From Streptomyces alkaliterrae (GTDB lineage: Bacteria > Actinomycetota > Actinomycetes > Streptomycetales > Streptomycetaceae): 43,202 bases of DNA. How positions within the stretch are numbered: the first letter of the stretch is position 1; every line of letters begins with the position of its first letter. The stretch spans positions 1-43,202 of the forward strand of contig NZ_VJYK02000009.1 in the NCBI RefSeq assembly GCF_007097205.2. The letters are read 5' to 3'. Shown here in pieces: positions 7,622 through 16,189 of the stretch. A program made the translations under genes and the position numbers. A model generated the notes under the pieces. The model was not told where the DNA came from. It did no database searches and saw only the letters and a program-made list of their open reading frames with translations.

Positions 7622-8686
7622 TCAGTCCAGCACGGCGGAGGCGCCCACGGGCAGGTCCCACAGGTCCTCGACGGGCCGTCCGGCCTCCGCCCACGCGGCC
7701 CGGGTCCTGCTGAGCGGTTCCAGCGGGGGTTCCGCCGAGAGGATGAACGTCGCCCAGTGCATCGGCGCCATCCGCCGGGCCCCGACGTCGAGGGTGGCTC
7801 GGACCGCCTCCTCCGGGTCGGTGTGCACCGGCCGCAGCATCCAGCGCGGCGCGTACGCCCCGATCGGCATCAGCGCCAGATCGATGTCCGGGTGGCGGTC
7901 GCCGATCTCGGAGAACCAGTGCCCGTAGCCGGTGTCCCCGGCGAAGTAGACCCGGTGCCGCTCGGAGCTGACGATCCAGCCTCCCCACAGCGACCGGCAG
8001 GTGTCCCACAGTCCGCGCTTGGACCAGTGGTGCGCGGGCACGAAGTCGAAACGCACCCGCCCGCCGTCCGGTGCGGGCAGCTCCGCGGCCTCCCACCAGT
8101 CGAGCTCCACGACCCGGGTGAAGCGCCGCCGGCGGCACCAGGCGCCGAGCCCGGCCGGGACGAACATCGGGGTGTCCCGCGGCAGCCGGCTCAACGTGGG
8201 GGCGTCGAGGTGGTCGTAGTGGTTGTGGGAGATGACCACGGCGTCGACGGGAGGCAGCTCCGCCCAGGGCACACCGGGCGGGGTGAGCCGGGAGGGCGTG
8301 CCCAGGATGCGGCGGGACCACACCGGGTCGGTGAGCACGGTGAGCCCGCCCGTGCGCAGCACCCAACTGGCGTGTCCGGCCCAGGTCACCGAGGTTTGGC
8401 CGACGTCCGGAACGGGCAGCGGAGCCGGCCGGTAGGGCAGCTCCCGCGCCTGCGCGAGGGCAGCCGAGGGCGGGCGCAACGCGCGGGTCCGCATGGCCCG
8501 CAGCAGCGTGCCGGGACCGGGCAGCGGGCTGGTGAGCCGGTCGGCGAAGCTCCGGGGCCAGGTCCGTCGTTCGCCCGGGGGACGGGGCGCGACCGGGCGC
8601 GGCGAGCCGTCCGCACGTGGGGGCGCGCCCTTCGACGGGACGTTCTTCGGGCCAGTGGTGTCCGCCTGATCGGTCTGTTCGGTCAT
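7622..8686 (-). CDS. MBL-fold metallo-hydrolase (NAPE-PLD/UlaG-like)
   Basis: 354 residues from the ATG at 8686, which overlaps the stop of the upstream aminotransferase-like gene (ATGA). The metal site HxHxDH is visible as SHNHYDHLDAP with His154, His156, Asp158 and His159. Later ligand regions are FVPAHHWSKRG, YFAGDTGYG and MHWATF. The Trp/His-rich HHWSKRGLWD and GHASWVL stretches are typical of the NAPE-hydrolysing phospholipase D branch, which cleaves phosphodiester bonds in N-acyl phospholipids, but the bacterial substrate is unknown. About 75 N-terminal residues are basic and Pro-rich. There is no signal peptide, so it is probably cytosolic or membrane-associated. Confidence 0.9.
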   Translation of the reverse strand: MTEQTDQADTTGPKNVPSKGAPPRADGSPRPVAPRPPGERRTWPRSFADRLTSPLPGPGTLLRAMRTRALRPPSAALAQARELPYRPAPLPVPDVGQTSVTWAGHASWVLRTGGLTVLTDPVWSRRILGTPSRLTPPGVPWAELPPVDAVVISHNHYDHLDAPTLSRLPRDTPMFVPAGLGAWCRRRRFTRVVELDWWEAAELPAPDGGRVRFDFVPAHHWSKRGLWDTCRSLWGGWIVSSERHRVYFAGDTGYGHWFSEIGDRHPDIDLALMPIGAYAPRWMLRPVHTDPEEAVRATLDVGARRMAPMHWATFILSAEPPLEPLSRTRAAWAEAGRPVEDLWDLPVGASAVLD

Positions 8687-9858
8687 CGGTTCCCCTCGGC
8701 TCTGTTGTCCTCCCCAGTCTGCCCCGGGGCCACACCGACTCGCGCGCCCGGCGCCTCCGCGGGGCTCCCGCCTGCGGTCCCACCAGCCAGCTCGCGAAGA
8801 GTCGTGACCAGGTCGGGGCCGTGGGCGGGCGGCGGCGCGGTGGGCAGGCGCACCCGCAGCAGCCGCGGGTCGTCGCCGAACCGGTGGCCGCCGTGTGCCA
8901 GGCCGCCGCCGCCCGAGCGCAGCGCGGTCTCCAGGCTCAGGGCGTCGGTCACGCCGGACACCGCCAGGCGGCCCCGCAGCGGTTCGAGGTCGGCGTAGAG
9001 GAAGCGGCCCACGGTCGCCGGTCGGCACAGCGCGCCGAGTTCGGTGAGCAGGCCGTGCAGGGTGGCGGCGCGGACCGCGTGGTCGTCGTTGTCGGCGGTC
9101 AACTCCCGCTGCAGGGCGACCGGTTCCTCCAGTGCCCGGGCGGCCTCCCGCAGGGCGCGCTCCGAGGGCGCCACCGCCAGCGCCGCCAGGGCCGCGACCA
9201 CGCGTTCGCGGAGCGCGCGGCCGCTCTCACCGGCCGGGAAGCGGGCGCACGCCAGCGCCGGCCCTGACACCAGTAGAGCGGCGCGCAGGTCGAGCAGGAC
9301 AACGGCGTCGCCCCGCAGGTCGCCGGCGGCCGCGGGCGGTCGGCCGTCGTCGGCGGGGTGCAGGATCTCCGCCGGGCTGACGAGCACGGTCTCGTGGGCT
9401 GCCAGCCGGGTGTCACGCCAGCTCTCGTCGCTGACGACCAGCAGGCCGTGGTCGGCGGCCACCTCGCACACTTCGTGCAGCAGTTCGGGCGGCGCCGCCG
9501 TGCCGGTCGGATCGTCGGCCACGGACAGCAGCAGCACGCGGGGATCGCCTCCGGCGGCCCGTGCCCTGCGTACCGTCTCCAGCAGCGCGATGGGGTCGGG
9601 CACGCCGCCGCTCTCCGCGCTGATCGGCACGGGGTGCACCGGCCGGTCCAACAGCCGGGCCTGCGGAACGTACCACTGGGCGCACGGGCGGGTGACCAGT
9701 ACGCCGCGCGGTCCCGCGGCGGCCAGCACGGCGAGCAGCAGGACCGGGGCGCCGGGCGCTAGGGCCACCTGGTCGCCGGTCGTCTCCAGGCCGCGGCGCC
9801 GCCAGTAGTCGCAGGCCGCGGCCAGGCACTCGGCCTCCTGGCGCCCGTTGGTCCGCAT
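8683..9858 (-). CDS. Aminotransferase class I/II-fold protein lacking the PLP lysine
   Basis: 391 residues from the ATG at 9858, preceded by GGAGGAGG. The fold is that of fold-type I aminotransferases: ALAPGAPVLLLAVLAAAGPR, VADDPTGTAAPPE (NPTG-like with Asp for Asn), VVSDESWRDTRLA (the DE-Y region) and a terminal LRVRLPTAP for the carboxylate-binding Arg. The strand that normally carries the PLP lysine reads LLDLRAALLVSG, with Arg192 near the expected position, and I find no lysine anywhere in the chain. It therefore cannot form the usual internal aldimine and is probably not a working transaminase; a ligand-binding or scaffold role is possible. It is translationally coupled to the MBL-fold gene. 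Confidence 0.8.
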   Translation of the reverse strand: MRTNGRQEAECLAAACDYWRRRGLETTGDQVALAPGAPVLLLAVLAAAGPRGVLVTRPCAQWYVPQARLLDRPVHPVPISAESGGVPDPIALLETVRRARAAGGDPRVLLLSVADDPTGTAAPPELLHEVCEVAADHGLLVVSDESWRDTRLAAHETVLVSPAEILHPADDGRPPAAAGDLRGDAVVLLDLRAALLVSGPALACARFPAGESGRALRERVVAALAALAVAPSERALREAARALEEPVALQRELTADNDDHAVRAATLHGLLTELGALCRPATVGRFLYADLEPLRGRLAVSGVTDALSLETALRSGGGGLAHGGHRFGDDPRLLRVRLPTAPPPAHGPDLVTTLRELAGGTAGGSPAEAPGARVGVAPGQTGEDNRAEGNR

Positions 9859-10127
9859 CCGGCCTCCTCCCGCCCGCCGGGCCCACCGGTGCGCCGACGG
9901 GTCGGCGGTGCCGGGGCGCGGCCGTGGCACGGGTGAACCGCGTCGGCAGGCGGTCCCGCCTGCTGTTCTCCACCTTCGCAGACCCGACCGGCCCCCGCAG
10001 CCGGGTGCCCGGCGCCGCGCGGGGGCGCGTCTCGACGTCTCGTCCGCACCGGTTCGGCGGACACCGCTTCGGCGTACTTCCCGTGTCCGCCCGGGATGGC
10101 CCGGCCCCGGACGGGTAACCGATCGCA

Positions 10128-11615
10128 ATGGGCAACGCACTGAGCAGACTGGACCGTGCGGCGTTCGCGCTGGTGGCCCGGCACCACTGGCCGGGCGCCG
10201 ACCGGGTGCTGCCGCGGCTCAGCCGCGCGGCGAACCACGGCGTGCTGTGGCTGGGCGCGGCGGCTGGTATGGCGGCCGTCGCACCGGGCGCGCGGCGGGC
10301 GGCGCTGCGCGGGGTGGCCTCCCTGGCGCTCGCCTCGGCGGTCACCAACACCGTCGGCAAGCGGACGGTACGGCGGGCGCGGCCGGTGCTGGACGCGGTG
10401 CCGCTGGTGCGTCGGCTCGGCCGGCAGCCGCTGACCACGTCCTTCCCCTCGGGCCACTCGGCCTCGGCGGCGGCCTTCGCCACCGGGGTGGCGCTGGAGT
10501 CCGCCGGATGGGGCGCGGCGGTGGCGCCGCTGGCGGCGTCGGTGGCGTTCTCCAGGGTCTACACCGGCGTGCACTACCCGGCGGACGTGGTCGCCGGCGC
10601 GGCCCTCGGGGTGACGGCGGCGCTTGTCGTGCGCCGACTCGTGCCGAGCCGCCTCACTCCACCGGAGGTACGGCGGGTGGCGCCCGTCCCCCGGTTGCCG
10701 GGTGGGCGGGGGCTGGTGGTCGTGGCGAACCTCGGATCGGGCGCCTCGGGGGCCGGGGAGGACGTGGAGCCGGGCGCGCTGGTGCGGGCGGCCCTGCCGG
10801 CCGCCGAGGTGCTGGAGTGCGGGGTGTCCGGCGGTCCGACGGTGCCGGAGGCCCTCGCGGAGGCGGCGCGGCGGGCGAAGGAGGCGGGCGGCGCGCTCGG
10901 GGTGTTCGGCGGTGACGGCACGGTCAGCGCGGCCGCCCGGACGGCCCTCGCGCACGACCTGCCGCTGGCGGTGCTGCCGGGCGGCACGCTGAACCACTTC
11001 GCGGGCGACCTGGGGACAGCAACACCGGCGGACGTGTCCCGGGCCGTGGAGGCGGGCGAGGCGGTGGCGGTGGACGTGGGGCGGTTCGGCGAGGACGGGC
11101 ACTTCGTCAACACGTTCGCGCTCGGCGTCTACCCGGAGCTGGTCCGGGAGCGGGAGCGGTGGTCTCCGCGGGTCGGGTCGTGGCCGGCGGGGGTGATCGC
11201 CGCCTGGCGGGTGCTGCGCGAGTGCCGCCCGGTGGAGCTGACGGTGAACGGCCGCCGGCACCAGGTGTGGCTGCTGTTCGCCGGGAACTGCCGCTACGAG
11301 GGTCTGGGGCTCGCCCCGCAGCGGCGCGCCGATCTGGCGGACGGGCTGCTGGACGTGCGGGTGGCGCACGCCGGGCGCTGGGCGAGGACGCGGCTGCTCG
11401 CCGGGGCGCTCGCCGGCACCCTGCACCGCTCCCCGGTGCACGGCGCGGCGCTGGTGGGCCGGCTGCGCGTCGAGGGGATCGAGCCGGGCACCCGTCTGGC
11501 GTACGACGGCGAGGTGGCGGAGGCGCCGTCCGCCCTGGTGTTGGAGAAGCGGCGGGAGGCGCTGCGGGTCTACTGCCCGCATGCGACGACGCGACTGTCC
11601 GCCACGCCGCTGTAG
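10128..11615 (+). CDS. PAP2 phosphatase / diacylglycerol kinase-like fusion protein
   Basis: 495 residues with two domains. Residues 1-170 are a membrane PAP2 (type 2 phosphatidic acid phosphatase) domain with the three signature motifs: K78 onward (KRTVRRARP), SFPSGHS with His110, and SRVYTGVHYPADV. After a Pro/Arg linker, residues about 195-495 form a lipid kinase domain with FGGDGTVS (Gly261-Thr265) and LPGGTLNHFAGDLG. One half would remove a lipid phosphate and the other would add one. The architecture is known in actinobacteria and suggests a role in phospholipid or prenyl-phosphate turnover. It diverges from the aminotransferase-like gene across 269 bp. No strong ribosome site precedes the ATG. 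Confidence 0.93.
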   Translation: MGNALSRLDRAAFALVARHHWPGADRVLPRLSRAANHGVLWLGAAAGMAAVAPGARRAALRGVASLALASAVTNTVGKRTVRRARPVLDAVPLVRRLGRQPLTTSFPSGHSASAAAFATGVALESAGWGAAVAPLAASVAFSRVYTGVHYPADVVAGAALGVTAALVVRRLVPSRLTPPEVRRVAPVPRLPGGRGLVVVANLGSGASGAGEDVEPGALVRAALPAAEVLECGVSGGPTVPEALAEAARRAKEAGGALGVFGGDGTVSAAARTALAHDLPLAVLPGGTLNHFAGDLGTATPADVSRAVEAGEAVAVDVGRFGEDGHFVNTFALGVYPELVRERERWSPRVGSWPAGVIAAWRVLRECRPVELTVNGRRHQVWLLFAGNCRYEGLGLAPQRRADLADGLLDVRVAHAGRWARTRLLAGALAGTLHRSPVHGAALVGRLRVEGIEPGTRLAYDGEVAEAPSALVLEKRREALRVYCPHATTRLSATPL

Positions 11616-11678
11616 TCGACGACCACCACCAACTGACCACTATGCAAGACGTTTTCGTCCACCATTCGGAATCGCCGC

Positions 11679-11690
11679 TAGGCTGCGGCC
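11679..11690 (+). promoter_or_regulatory. Probable leaderless -10 element of the methyltransferase gene
   Basis: TAGGCT at 11679-11684 is followed by 6 nt and the ATG at 11691. There is no Shine-Dalgarno sequence and the -35 is weak. Confidence 0.4.
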
Positions 11691-12551
11691 ATGACTGACA
11701 AGACCGTCGAGTACGTCCACGGCCACCCCGAATCCGTACTGCGCAGCCATCGTTGGCGAACGGCGGCCAACTCCGCCGGCTATCTGCTGTCCGACCTGCG
11801 CCCGGGCCTGGACCTCCTGGACGTCGGCTGCGGGCCGGGCACCATCACCGTGGAGCTGGCCGAACTGGTCGCGCCGGGGCGGGTCGTCGCGGTCGACGCC
11901 GAGGCGGAGGTGCTGGCCGCCGCGCGCGAGCACGCCGCCCGACGCGGCCTGACAGGCGTGGAGTTCACCAGCGCCCGGGTGGAGTCGCTGCCGTTCCCCG
12001 ACGACTCGTTCGACGTGGTGCACGCCCACCAGGTCCTGCAGCACGTCGGCGACCCGGTGCGGGCGCTGCGGGAGATGCGGCGGGTGTGCCGGCCCGGCGG
12101 TCTGGTCGCGGTGCGCGACGCGGACTACGCCGCGATGGCCTGGTACCCGGAGCTGCCCGAACTGGACGACTGGCTGGGGCTGTACCGCCGGGTGGCACGC
12201 GCCGCAGGCGGAGAACCGGACGCCGGACGACGGCTGCTCGCCTGGGCGCGTGCGGCGGGCTACGACAACGGCGGCGAACTGCTGCCCTCCGCGTCCGTGT
12301 GGTGCTTCTCCGGCGAGGACGACCGCGCCTGGTGGGGCGGGCTGTGGGCGGACCGCACGGTCGAACCCGACTACGCCACCCGGGTGACGGACGGCGGCCA
12401 CGGCACTTCGGCGGAGCTGTCCGGCATCGCCGACGCCTGGCGGCGCTGGCGTCGCCACCCCGACGCCTGGTTCTCCGTACTCCACGGCGAGCTGCGCCAC
12501 CGGCTGCCGCGCACGGGCACGGGCACCGGGCTCAGCGGGCGGCCGGAGTGA
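11691..12551 (+). CDS. Class I SAM-dependent methyltransferase (UbiE-like)
   Basis: 286 residues. Motif I, LDVGCGPGTITVELAE, lies near residues 43-60. The acidic motif VVAVDAEAEVL, the DSFDVVHAHQVLQHV motif and the LREMRRVCRPGGLVAVRDAD motif follow in the order of UbiE/Coq5-type enzymes. The C-terminal half, Trp-rich (YDNGGELLPSASVWCFSGED), probably sets substrate choice. The substrate cannot be named. The stop overlaps the GTG start of a phosphotransferase (GTGA), so the two are coupled and may act on the same small molecule. The start codon lies 6 nt after a -10 element. Confidence 0.9.
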   Translation: MTDKTVEYVHGHPESVLRSHRWRTAANSAGYLLSDLRPGLDLLDVGCGPGTITVELAELVAPGRVVAVDAEAEVLAAAREHAARRGLTGVEFTSARVESLPFPDDSFDVVHAHQVLQHVGDPVRALREMRRVCRPGGLVAVRDADYAAMAWYPELPELDDWLGLYRRVARAAGGEPDAGRRLLAWARAAGYDNGGELLPSASVWCFSGEDDRAWWGGLWADRTVEPDYATRVTDGGHGTSAELSGIADAWRRWRRHPDAWFSVLHGELRHRLPRTGTGTGLSGRPE

Positions 12552-13489
12552 GCACCGCGCCCGGTGTCCCCCTCGCGTCCCCGCTGGTCGCGACCCTCGC
12601 CCGGCACGAGGCGGGACGCCAGTGGCTACGACAACTGCCGGGCCTGGTCGCCGACTACCAGGCCCGTTGGCGGCTGCGGATCGGCGCGCCCTTCACCGGC
12701 GGCAGCTGCTCCTGGGCCGCTCCGGTACACCGCGAGGACGGCAGCACGGCGGTGCTCAAGGTGACCTGGCCGCATCCGGAGGCGGCCGGTGAGGCGGCGG
12801 CGCTGCGGCACTGGGCCGGGGCCGGCACGGTGCGGCTGCTCGAAGCGGACGAGCGCCGGTACGCGCTGCTTCTCGAGCGGTGCGAGCCGGGTACCGCGCT
12901 CGACGCCGGTCCGCCGCCGCACGGAAGCCGCGTCGCGGTCGAGCGGCTACGAACGGGCGGCGCGCTGCTGGCCGAGCTGTGGCGGGTCGGCGGCGATGCC
13001 CCGGGCGGCGTCGCGGAGTTGGCGGCGGTGTGCGCCTCGTGGGCAACGCTGGCCGAGGAGCGCGCGGACCGGCTGGCGGCGCGGTTCGCCCCTCGCGTGG
13101 ACCCGGGCCTGTCCGCGCTGGGCGCGCGGCTGTTGCGCGAGCTGCCCGGCTCGTCCGGTCGACACGTTCTGCTGCACGGCGACTTCAATCCCGGCAACGT
13201 GCTCGCGGCCGAGCGTCGACCGTGGCTGGTGATCGACCCGAAGCCGATGGTGGGCGACCCCGCCTACGACCCCTGGCCGCTGATCGAGCAGATGGCGACC
13301 GACCGGCCGCTCGGTGAGCGCTTCGCGGTCGTGGCGGACGCCTGTGGGCAGCCTCGGGACCGGCTTGCCGCCTGGGCGCTGGCACGCACCGTGGAGTACG
13401 CCTGGTGGGCGGCCGACCACGGCGACGCCGAGGAGTGCGCGGACGCCCTCGCGCTGCTTCCCGTACTGGCCCGGCTCGCCGACCGCTGA
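12548..13489 (+). CDS. Aminoglycoside phosphotransferase-family small-molecule kinase
   Basis: 313 residues from a GTG start coupled to the methyltransferase stop. The kinase core has a putative ATP lysine in AVLKVTWP, the Brenner-type catalytic loop LLHGDFNPGN (Asp212, Asn217) and the metal-binding segment IDPKPMVGDPAYD (Asp230). Length and the DPKPMVGDPAYD motif match the streptomycin 6-phosphotransferase/hydroxyurea-resistance branch of the APH superfamily, which phosphorylates hydroxyl groups of antibiotics or metabolites. Actual resistance is not shown. The pairing with a methyltransferase hints at modification of one shared metabolite. Confidence 0.88.
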   Translation: MSTAPGVPLASPLVATLARHEAGRQWLRQLPGLVADYQARWRLRIGAPFTGGSCSWAAPVHREDGSTAVLKVTWPHPEAAGEAAALRHWAGAGTVRLLEADERRYALLLERCEPGTALDAGPPPHGSRVAVERLRTGGALLAELWRVGGDAPGGVAELAAVCASWATLAEERADRLAARFAPRVDPGLSALGARLLRELPGSSGRHVLLHGDFNPGNVLAAERRPWLVIDPKPMVGDPAYDPWPLIEQMATDRPLGERFAVVADACGQPRDRLAAWALARTVEYAWWAADHGDAEECADALALLPVLARLADR

Positions 13490-13619
13490 GGTTCGCCGGC
13501 GCTGAGGGCGGCCGGGCGGTGGTCGCCCGCCGCGCCGACCGCTGCGGTTGCCGGGGTCCGGGTGCGGACGGACGATGGAAACGCCGCGCGACGTCCCTCG
13601 CGGCATTTGGAGGTAGGAC

Positions 13620-14042
13620 ATGACCACTGCCAAGGACATCATGCACCCCGGTGCGCAGTGGATTCCGGCAACCGAGACCCTCGACCGCGCCGCCCAGCTG
13701 ATGCGGGACCTCGACGTCGGCGCGCTACCGGTGAGTGACGCCGACGAGCGCCTGTGCGGGATCGTCACGGACCGCGACATCGTGGTCAAGTGTGTCGCCG
13801 CGGGCCATGATCCGGCCAACACGACCTGCGAGGAGTTGTGCGCGGGCACGCCACGCTGGATCGACGCGGGCGCGGACATCAGCGAGGTCCTGGACGAGAT
13901 GCGCAGCCACCAGATCAAGCGGCTGCCGGTCATCGAGAACAAGCGGCTGGTAGGCATGATCAGCGAGGCCGACCTCGCGCACCACCTGTCGGACGACCAG
14001 ATCGCGGCCTTCGTGGAGAGTGTCTACTCGCAGTCCCGCTGA
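13620..14042 (+). CDS. Tandem CBS-domain protein
   Basis: 140 residues that are almost entirely two CBS domains: residues about 5-60 (AKDIMHPGAQWIPATETL to GIVTDRDIVVK) and about 70-130 (AGTPRWIDAGADISEVLDEM to GMISEADLAHHL). Such pairs bind adenine nucleotides and act as stand-alone energy or redox sensors in actinobacteria. A strong GGAGGT at 13609-13614 lies 5 nt before the ATG. The gene is monocistronic, with its own upstream gap of 130 bp and a terminator after it. The partner protein is unknown. Confidence 0.92.
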   Translation: MTTAKDIMHPGAQWIPATETLDRAAQLMRDLDVGALPVSDADERLCGIVTDRDIVVKCVAAGHDPANTTCEELCAGTPRWIDAGADISEVLDEMRSHQIKRLPVIENKRLVGMISEADLAHHLSDDQIAAFVESVYSQSR

Positions 14043-14085
14043 ACGGCCGGGCGGTGTCCCGACCGCCGCAACGCCCTCACCCCCT

Positions 14086-14131
14086 GGGCCCGCCGCCGGC
14101 CCGCGAACGATGTCCCGCCGGCGGCGGGCCC
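14086..14131. terminator. Bidirectional terminator between CBS gene and S9 peptidase gene
   Basis: A perfect 14-bp GC stem (14086-14099 with 14118-14131, 18-nt loop) lies between two convergent genes. Confidence 0.75.
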
Positions 14132-14150
14132 CACTCTTCACGCCCGGCGC

Positions 14151-16133
14151 TCACCCTCCGCGTTCGATGCCGAACACCTGCCGGTACAAGGCGAGTTCGG
14201 CCTCCAGCGCGCGAACTACGGTGTCCTGCCGACGGAACCCGTGGCCCTCGCCCTCGAAGGTGAGGTACGTGTGCGGCGACCTCACCCGGTCGAGCGCGGC
14301 GAGGAAGCGCTCGCACTGCTCGGGCGGGCAGACCGCGTCGTCGAGTCCCTGGAGCAGCAGGAACGGCACGCGGACCCGGTCGGCCCGGCGCACCGGCGAA
14401 CGCTCCCGGTAGCGCGCGGCGGCGGTGTCGGGCGGCCCGATCAACGACGTCAGGTAGTGCGACTCGAGGTCGTGGGTGACCTCCGCGAAGCTGCTCGGGT
14501 CCAGTACCGGATAGCTGATCACCGCCCCCGCGTAAAGCCCCTCGGTGGCGGGCGAGACCAGCGAGCAGGCCGCCGTCCAGCCGCCGGCGCTGCCGCCGCG
14601 GATCGCCAGCCGGTCGCGGTCGGCCACGCCCTCGTCGGCCAGCGCCCTGGCCACCGCCGCGCAGTCCTCCACGTCCGCCACGCCCCACTCGCCGCGCAGC
14701 CGCTCCCGGTAGGCGCGGCCGTAGCCCGTGGAACCGGCGTAGTCGACCTGGACGACGCCGATGCCGCGCGAGGTGAAGTAGGCGATCTCCAGGTCGAGCA
14801 CCTGCGGGGCACGCCCGGTGGGCCCGCCGTGCGCCCACACCACGTACGGCGGCGCCTCCTCGTCGGCGGCGGCGTAGTGCGGGTGGTGCGGCGGGTGGAG
14901 GTGCGCGTGCACGGTGCGTCCGCCGGGGCCGGTGAACGTGCGAAGCCGCGGATCGGGGTAATAGGCGGGATCGACGACGTCGTGGTGTTCCTCGGCGACC
15001 ACCCGGGCGTGTCCGGTCGCGGTGTCGAGTTCGACGATCTCGGGGCCGGAGCGCGGGCTCGCGGCGACGCCGAAGAGGCGATCGCCGACGACGGCGAGGG
15101 TGGACGCCCACTCGGTCCAGTCCCCCGGCGCGTCGACGAGGTGGCCGTCGGACGGGTCGAGGACGCCCAGGCGGGCCGCGCCGCGTCCGTGCAGGACGGC
15201 CAGCAGCCCGTCCGGCAGCGTGGCGAACCAGCGTTGGCCCGGCTTCCAGAGCGCGTCGGCGAACTCCTCCTGCCGGGCGCAGAGGTTGACCGGCGGCCCG
15301 CCGTCGAGCGGCACCCGGTGCGGGTTCCACCAGCCGGTGCGGTCGCTGACCGCCAGGAGGGTGCCGTCGGCGGCCCAGTCGGCCTGCGCGACTGCCTCGG
15401 ACGGGCCGCCGAGCAGCGTACGCGGGGTCCCGACGACGGTACGGGTGCCGCCGGTGTCGAGTTCGGCGAGCCGCAGCAGGGTGCTCTCCCACGGCATGCG
15501 GGGATGGTCCCAGGTGAGCCACAGCAGGTGCCGGCCGTCCGGGGAGCGCCGGGGCCCGGCGAGGAAGTGCCCGTCGACGACCAACTCCCGCAGCGCGCCC
15601 GGGTCGTGCGCGGCGGAGCCGTCGAGCGGGACGGCGACCAGCGCGCGTCGCACGTCGGTGGGCCGGTCCCCGGTGAACTCCTCCCGCACACACCACACTT
15701 CGCCGAGATCGGGCAGCAGCAGCGGATCGACGTAGCGCGGGCCGCCGCCGCGCCCGGCGGGCGGGGTGAGCGGGCGGGGCGCGCGGCGCTGCTCGGGGCC
15801 GTCCGGTTCGAAGGCGTACAGGCGCTGGTCGGCGAAGTGGCAGAAGACGACAAGCGGGCCGTCCTGCTCGCGGGACTGTCCGGCGAAGGGCTGGCCGCCG
15901 TACTCGGTGAAGCGGCTGCGGACGTTCCAGGGCGGCGGCAGTTCCGAGCGTGCCCGGCCGTCGGGGGTCAGCCGCAGCAGCGCGCGGCGACCGTCCTCGG
16001 CGGGGCGCGGCGCGGTCCACCACAGCTCCTCCCCCACCGCGGTCAGGTACTCCGGCCGGCCGTCGCGCGCGGCGACCAGCGCCGCGTCGATCGGCGACGG
16101 CCAGGTGCCGTAGCGGGCATGGCTGATCGACAT
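14151..16133 (-). CDS. S9 family prolyl-oligopeptidase-like serine peptidase
   Basis: 660 residues. The N-terminal two thirds form a beta-propeller-type domain with repeated WD/DP-rich blades. The C-terminal alpha/beta-hydrolase domain carries the triad: Ser515 in IRGGSAGGW, Asp598 in QGLDDAVCP and His631 in EGEGHGF. It lacks a signal peptide, so it should act on peptides in the cytoplasm as a dipeptidyl- or acylaminoacyl-peptidase type enzyme. It is the last gene of a three-peptidase run on the minus strand, 56 bp after the M20 gene. GAAGGGA upstream is a reasonable ribosome site. Confidence 0.94.
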   Translation of the reverse strand: MSISHARYGTWPSPIDAALVAARDGRPEYLTAVGEELWWTAPRPAEDGRRALLRLTPDGRARSELPPPWNVRSRFTEYGGQPFAGQSREQDGPLVVFCHFADQRLYAFEPDGPEQRRAPRPLTPPAGRGGGPRYVDPLLLPDLGEVWCVREEFTGDRPTDVRRALVAVPLDGSAAHDPGALRELVVDGHFLAGPRRSPDGRHLLWLTWDHPRMPWESTLLRLAELDTGGTRTVVGTPRTLLGGPSEAVAQADWAADGTLLAVSDRTGWWNPHRVPLDGGPPVNLCARQEEFADALWKPGQRWFATLPDGLLAVLHGRGAARLGVLDPSDGHLVDAPGDWTEWASTLAVVGDRLFGVAASPRSGPEIVELDTATGHARVVAEEHHDVVDPAYYPDPRLRTFTGPGGRTVHAHLHPPHHPHYAAADEEAPPYVVWAHGGPTGRAPQVLDLEIAYFTSRGIGVVQVDYAGSTGYGRAYRERLRGEWGVADVEDCAAVARALADEGVADRDRLAIRGGSAGGWTAACSLVSPATEGLYAGAVISYPVLDPSSFAEVTHDLESHYLTSLIGPPDTAAARYRERSPVRRADRVRVPFLLLQGLDDAVCPPEQCERFLAALDRVRSPHTYLTFEGEGHGFRRQDTVVRALEAELALYRQVFGIERGG

Positions 16134-16189
16134 CGGCTGTGGTCCCTTCTCGGGCTCGCCGCGGTGCTCGCGGGCGGTCGGCGCTCCTT

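Noticed and set aside
8683..9858. Treating the aminotransferase-like gene as a pseudogene because the PLP lysine is missing
   Set aside because: The frame is intact, has a strong ribosome site and is stop-start coupled to the next gene, so it looks maintained.
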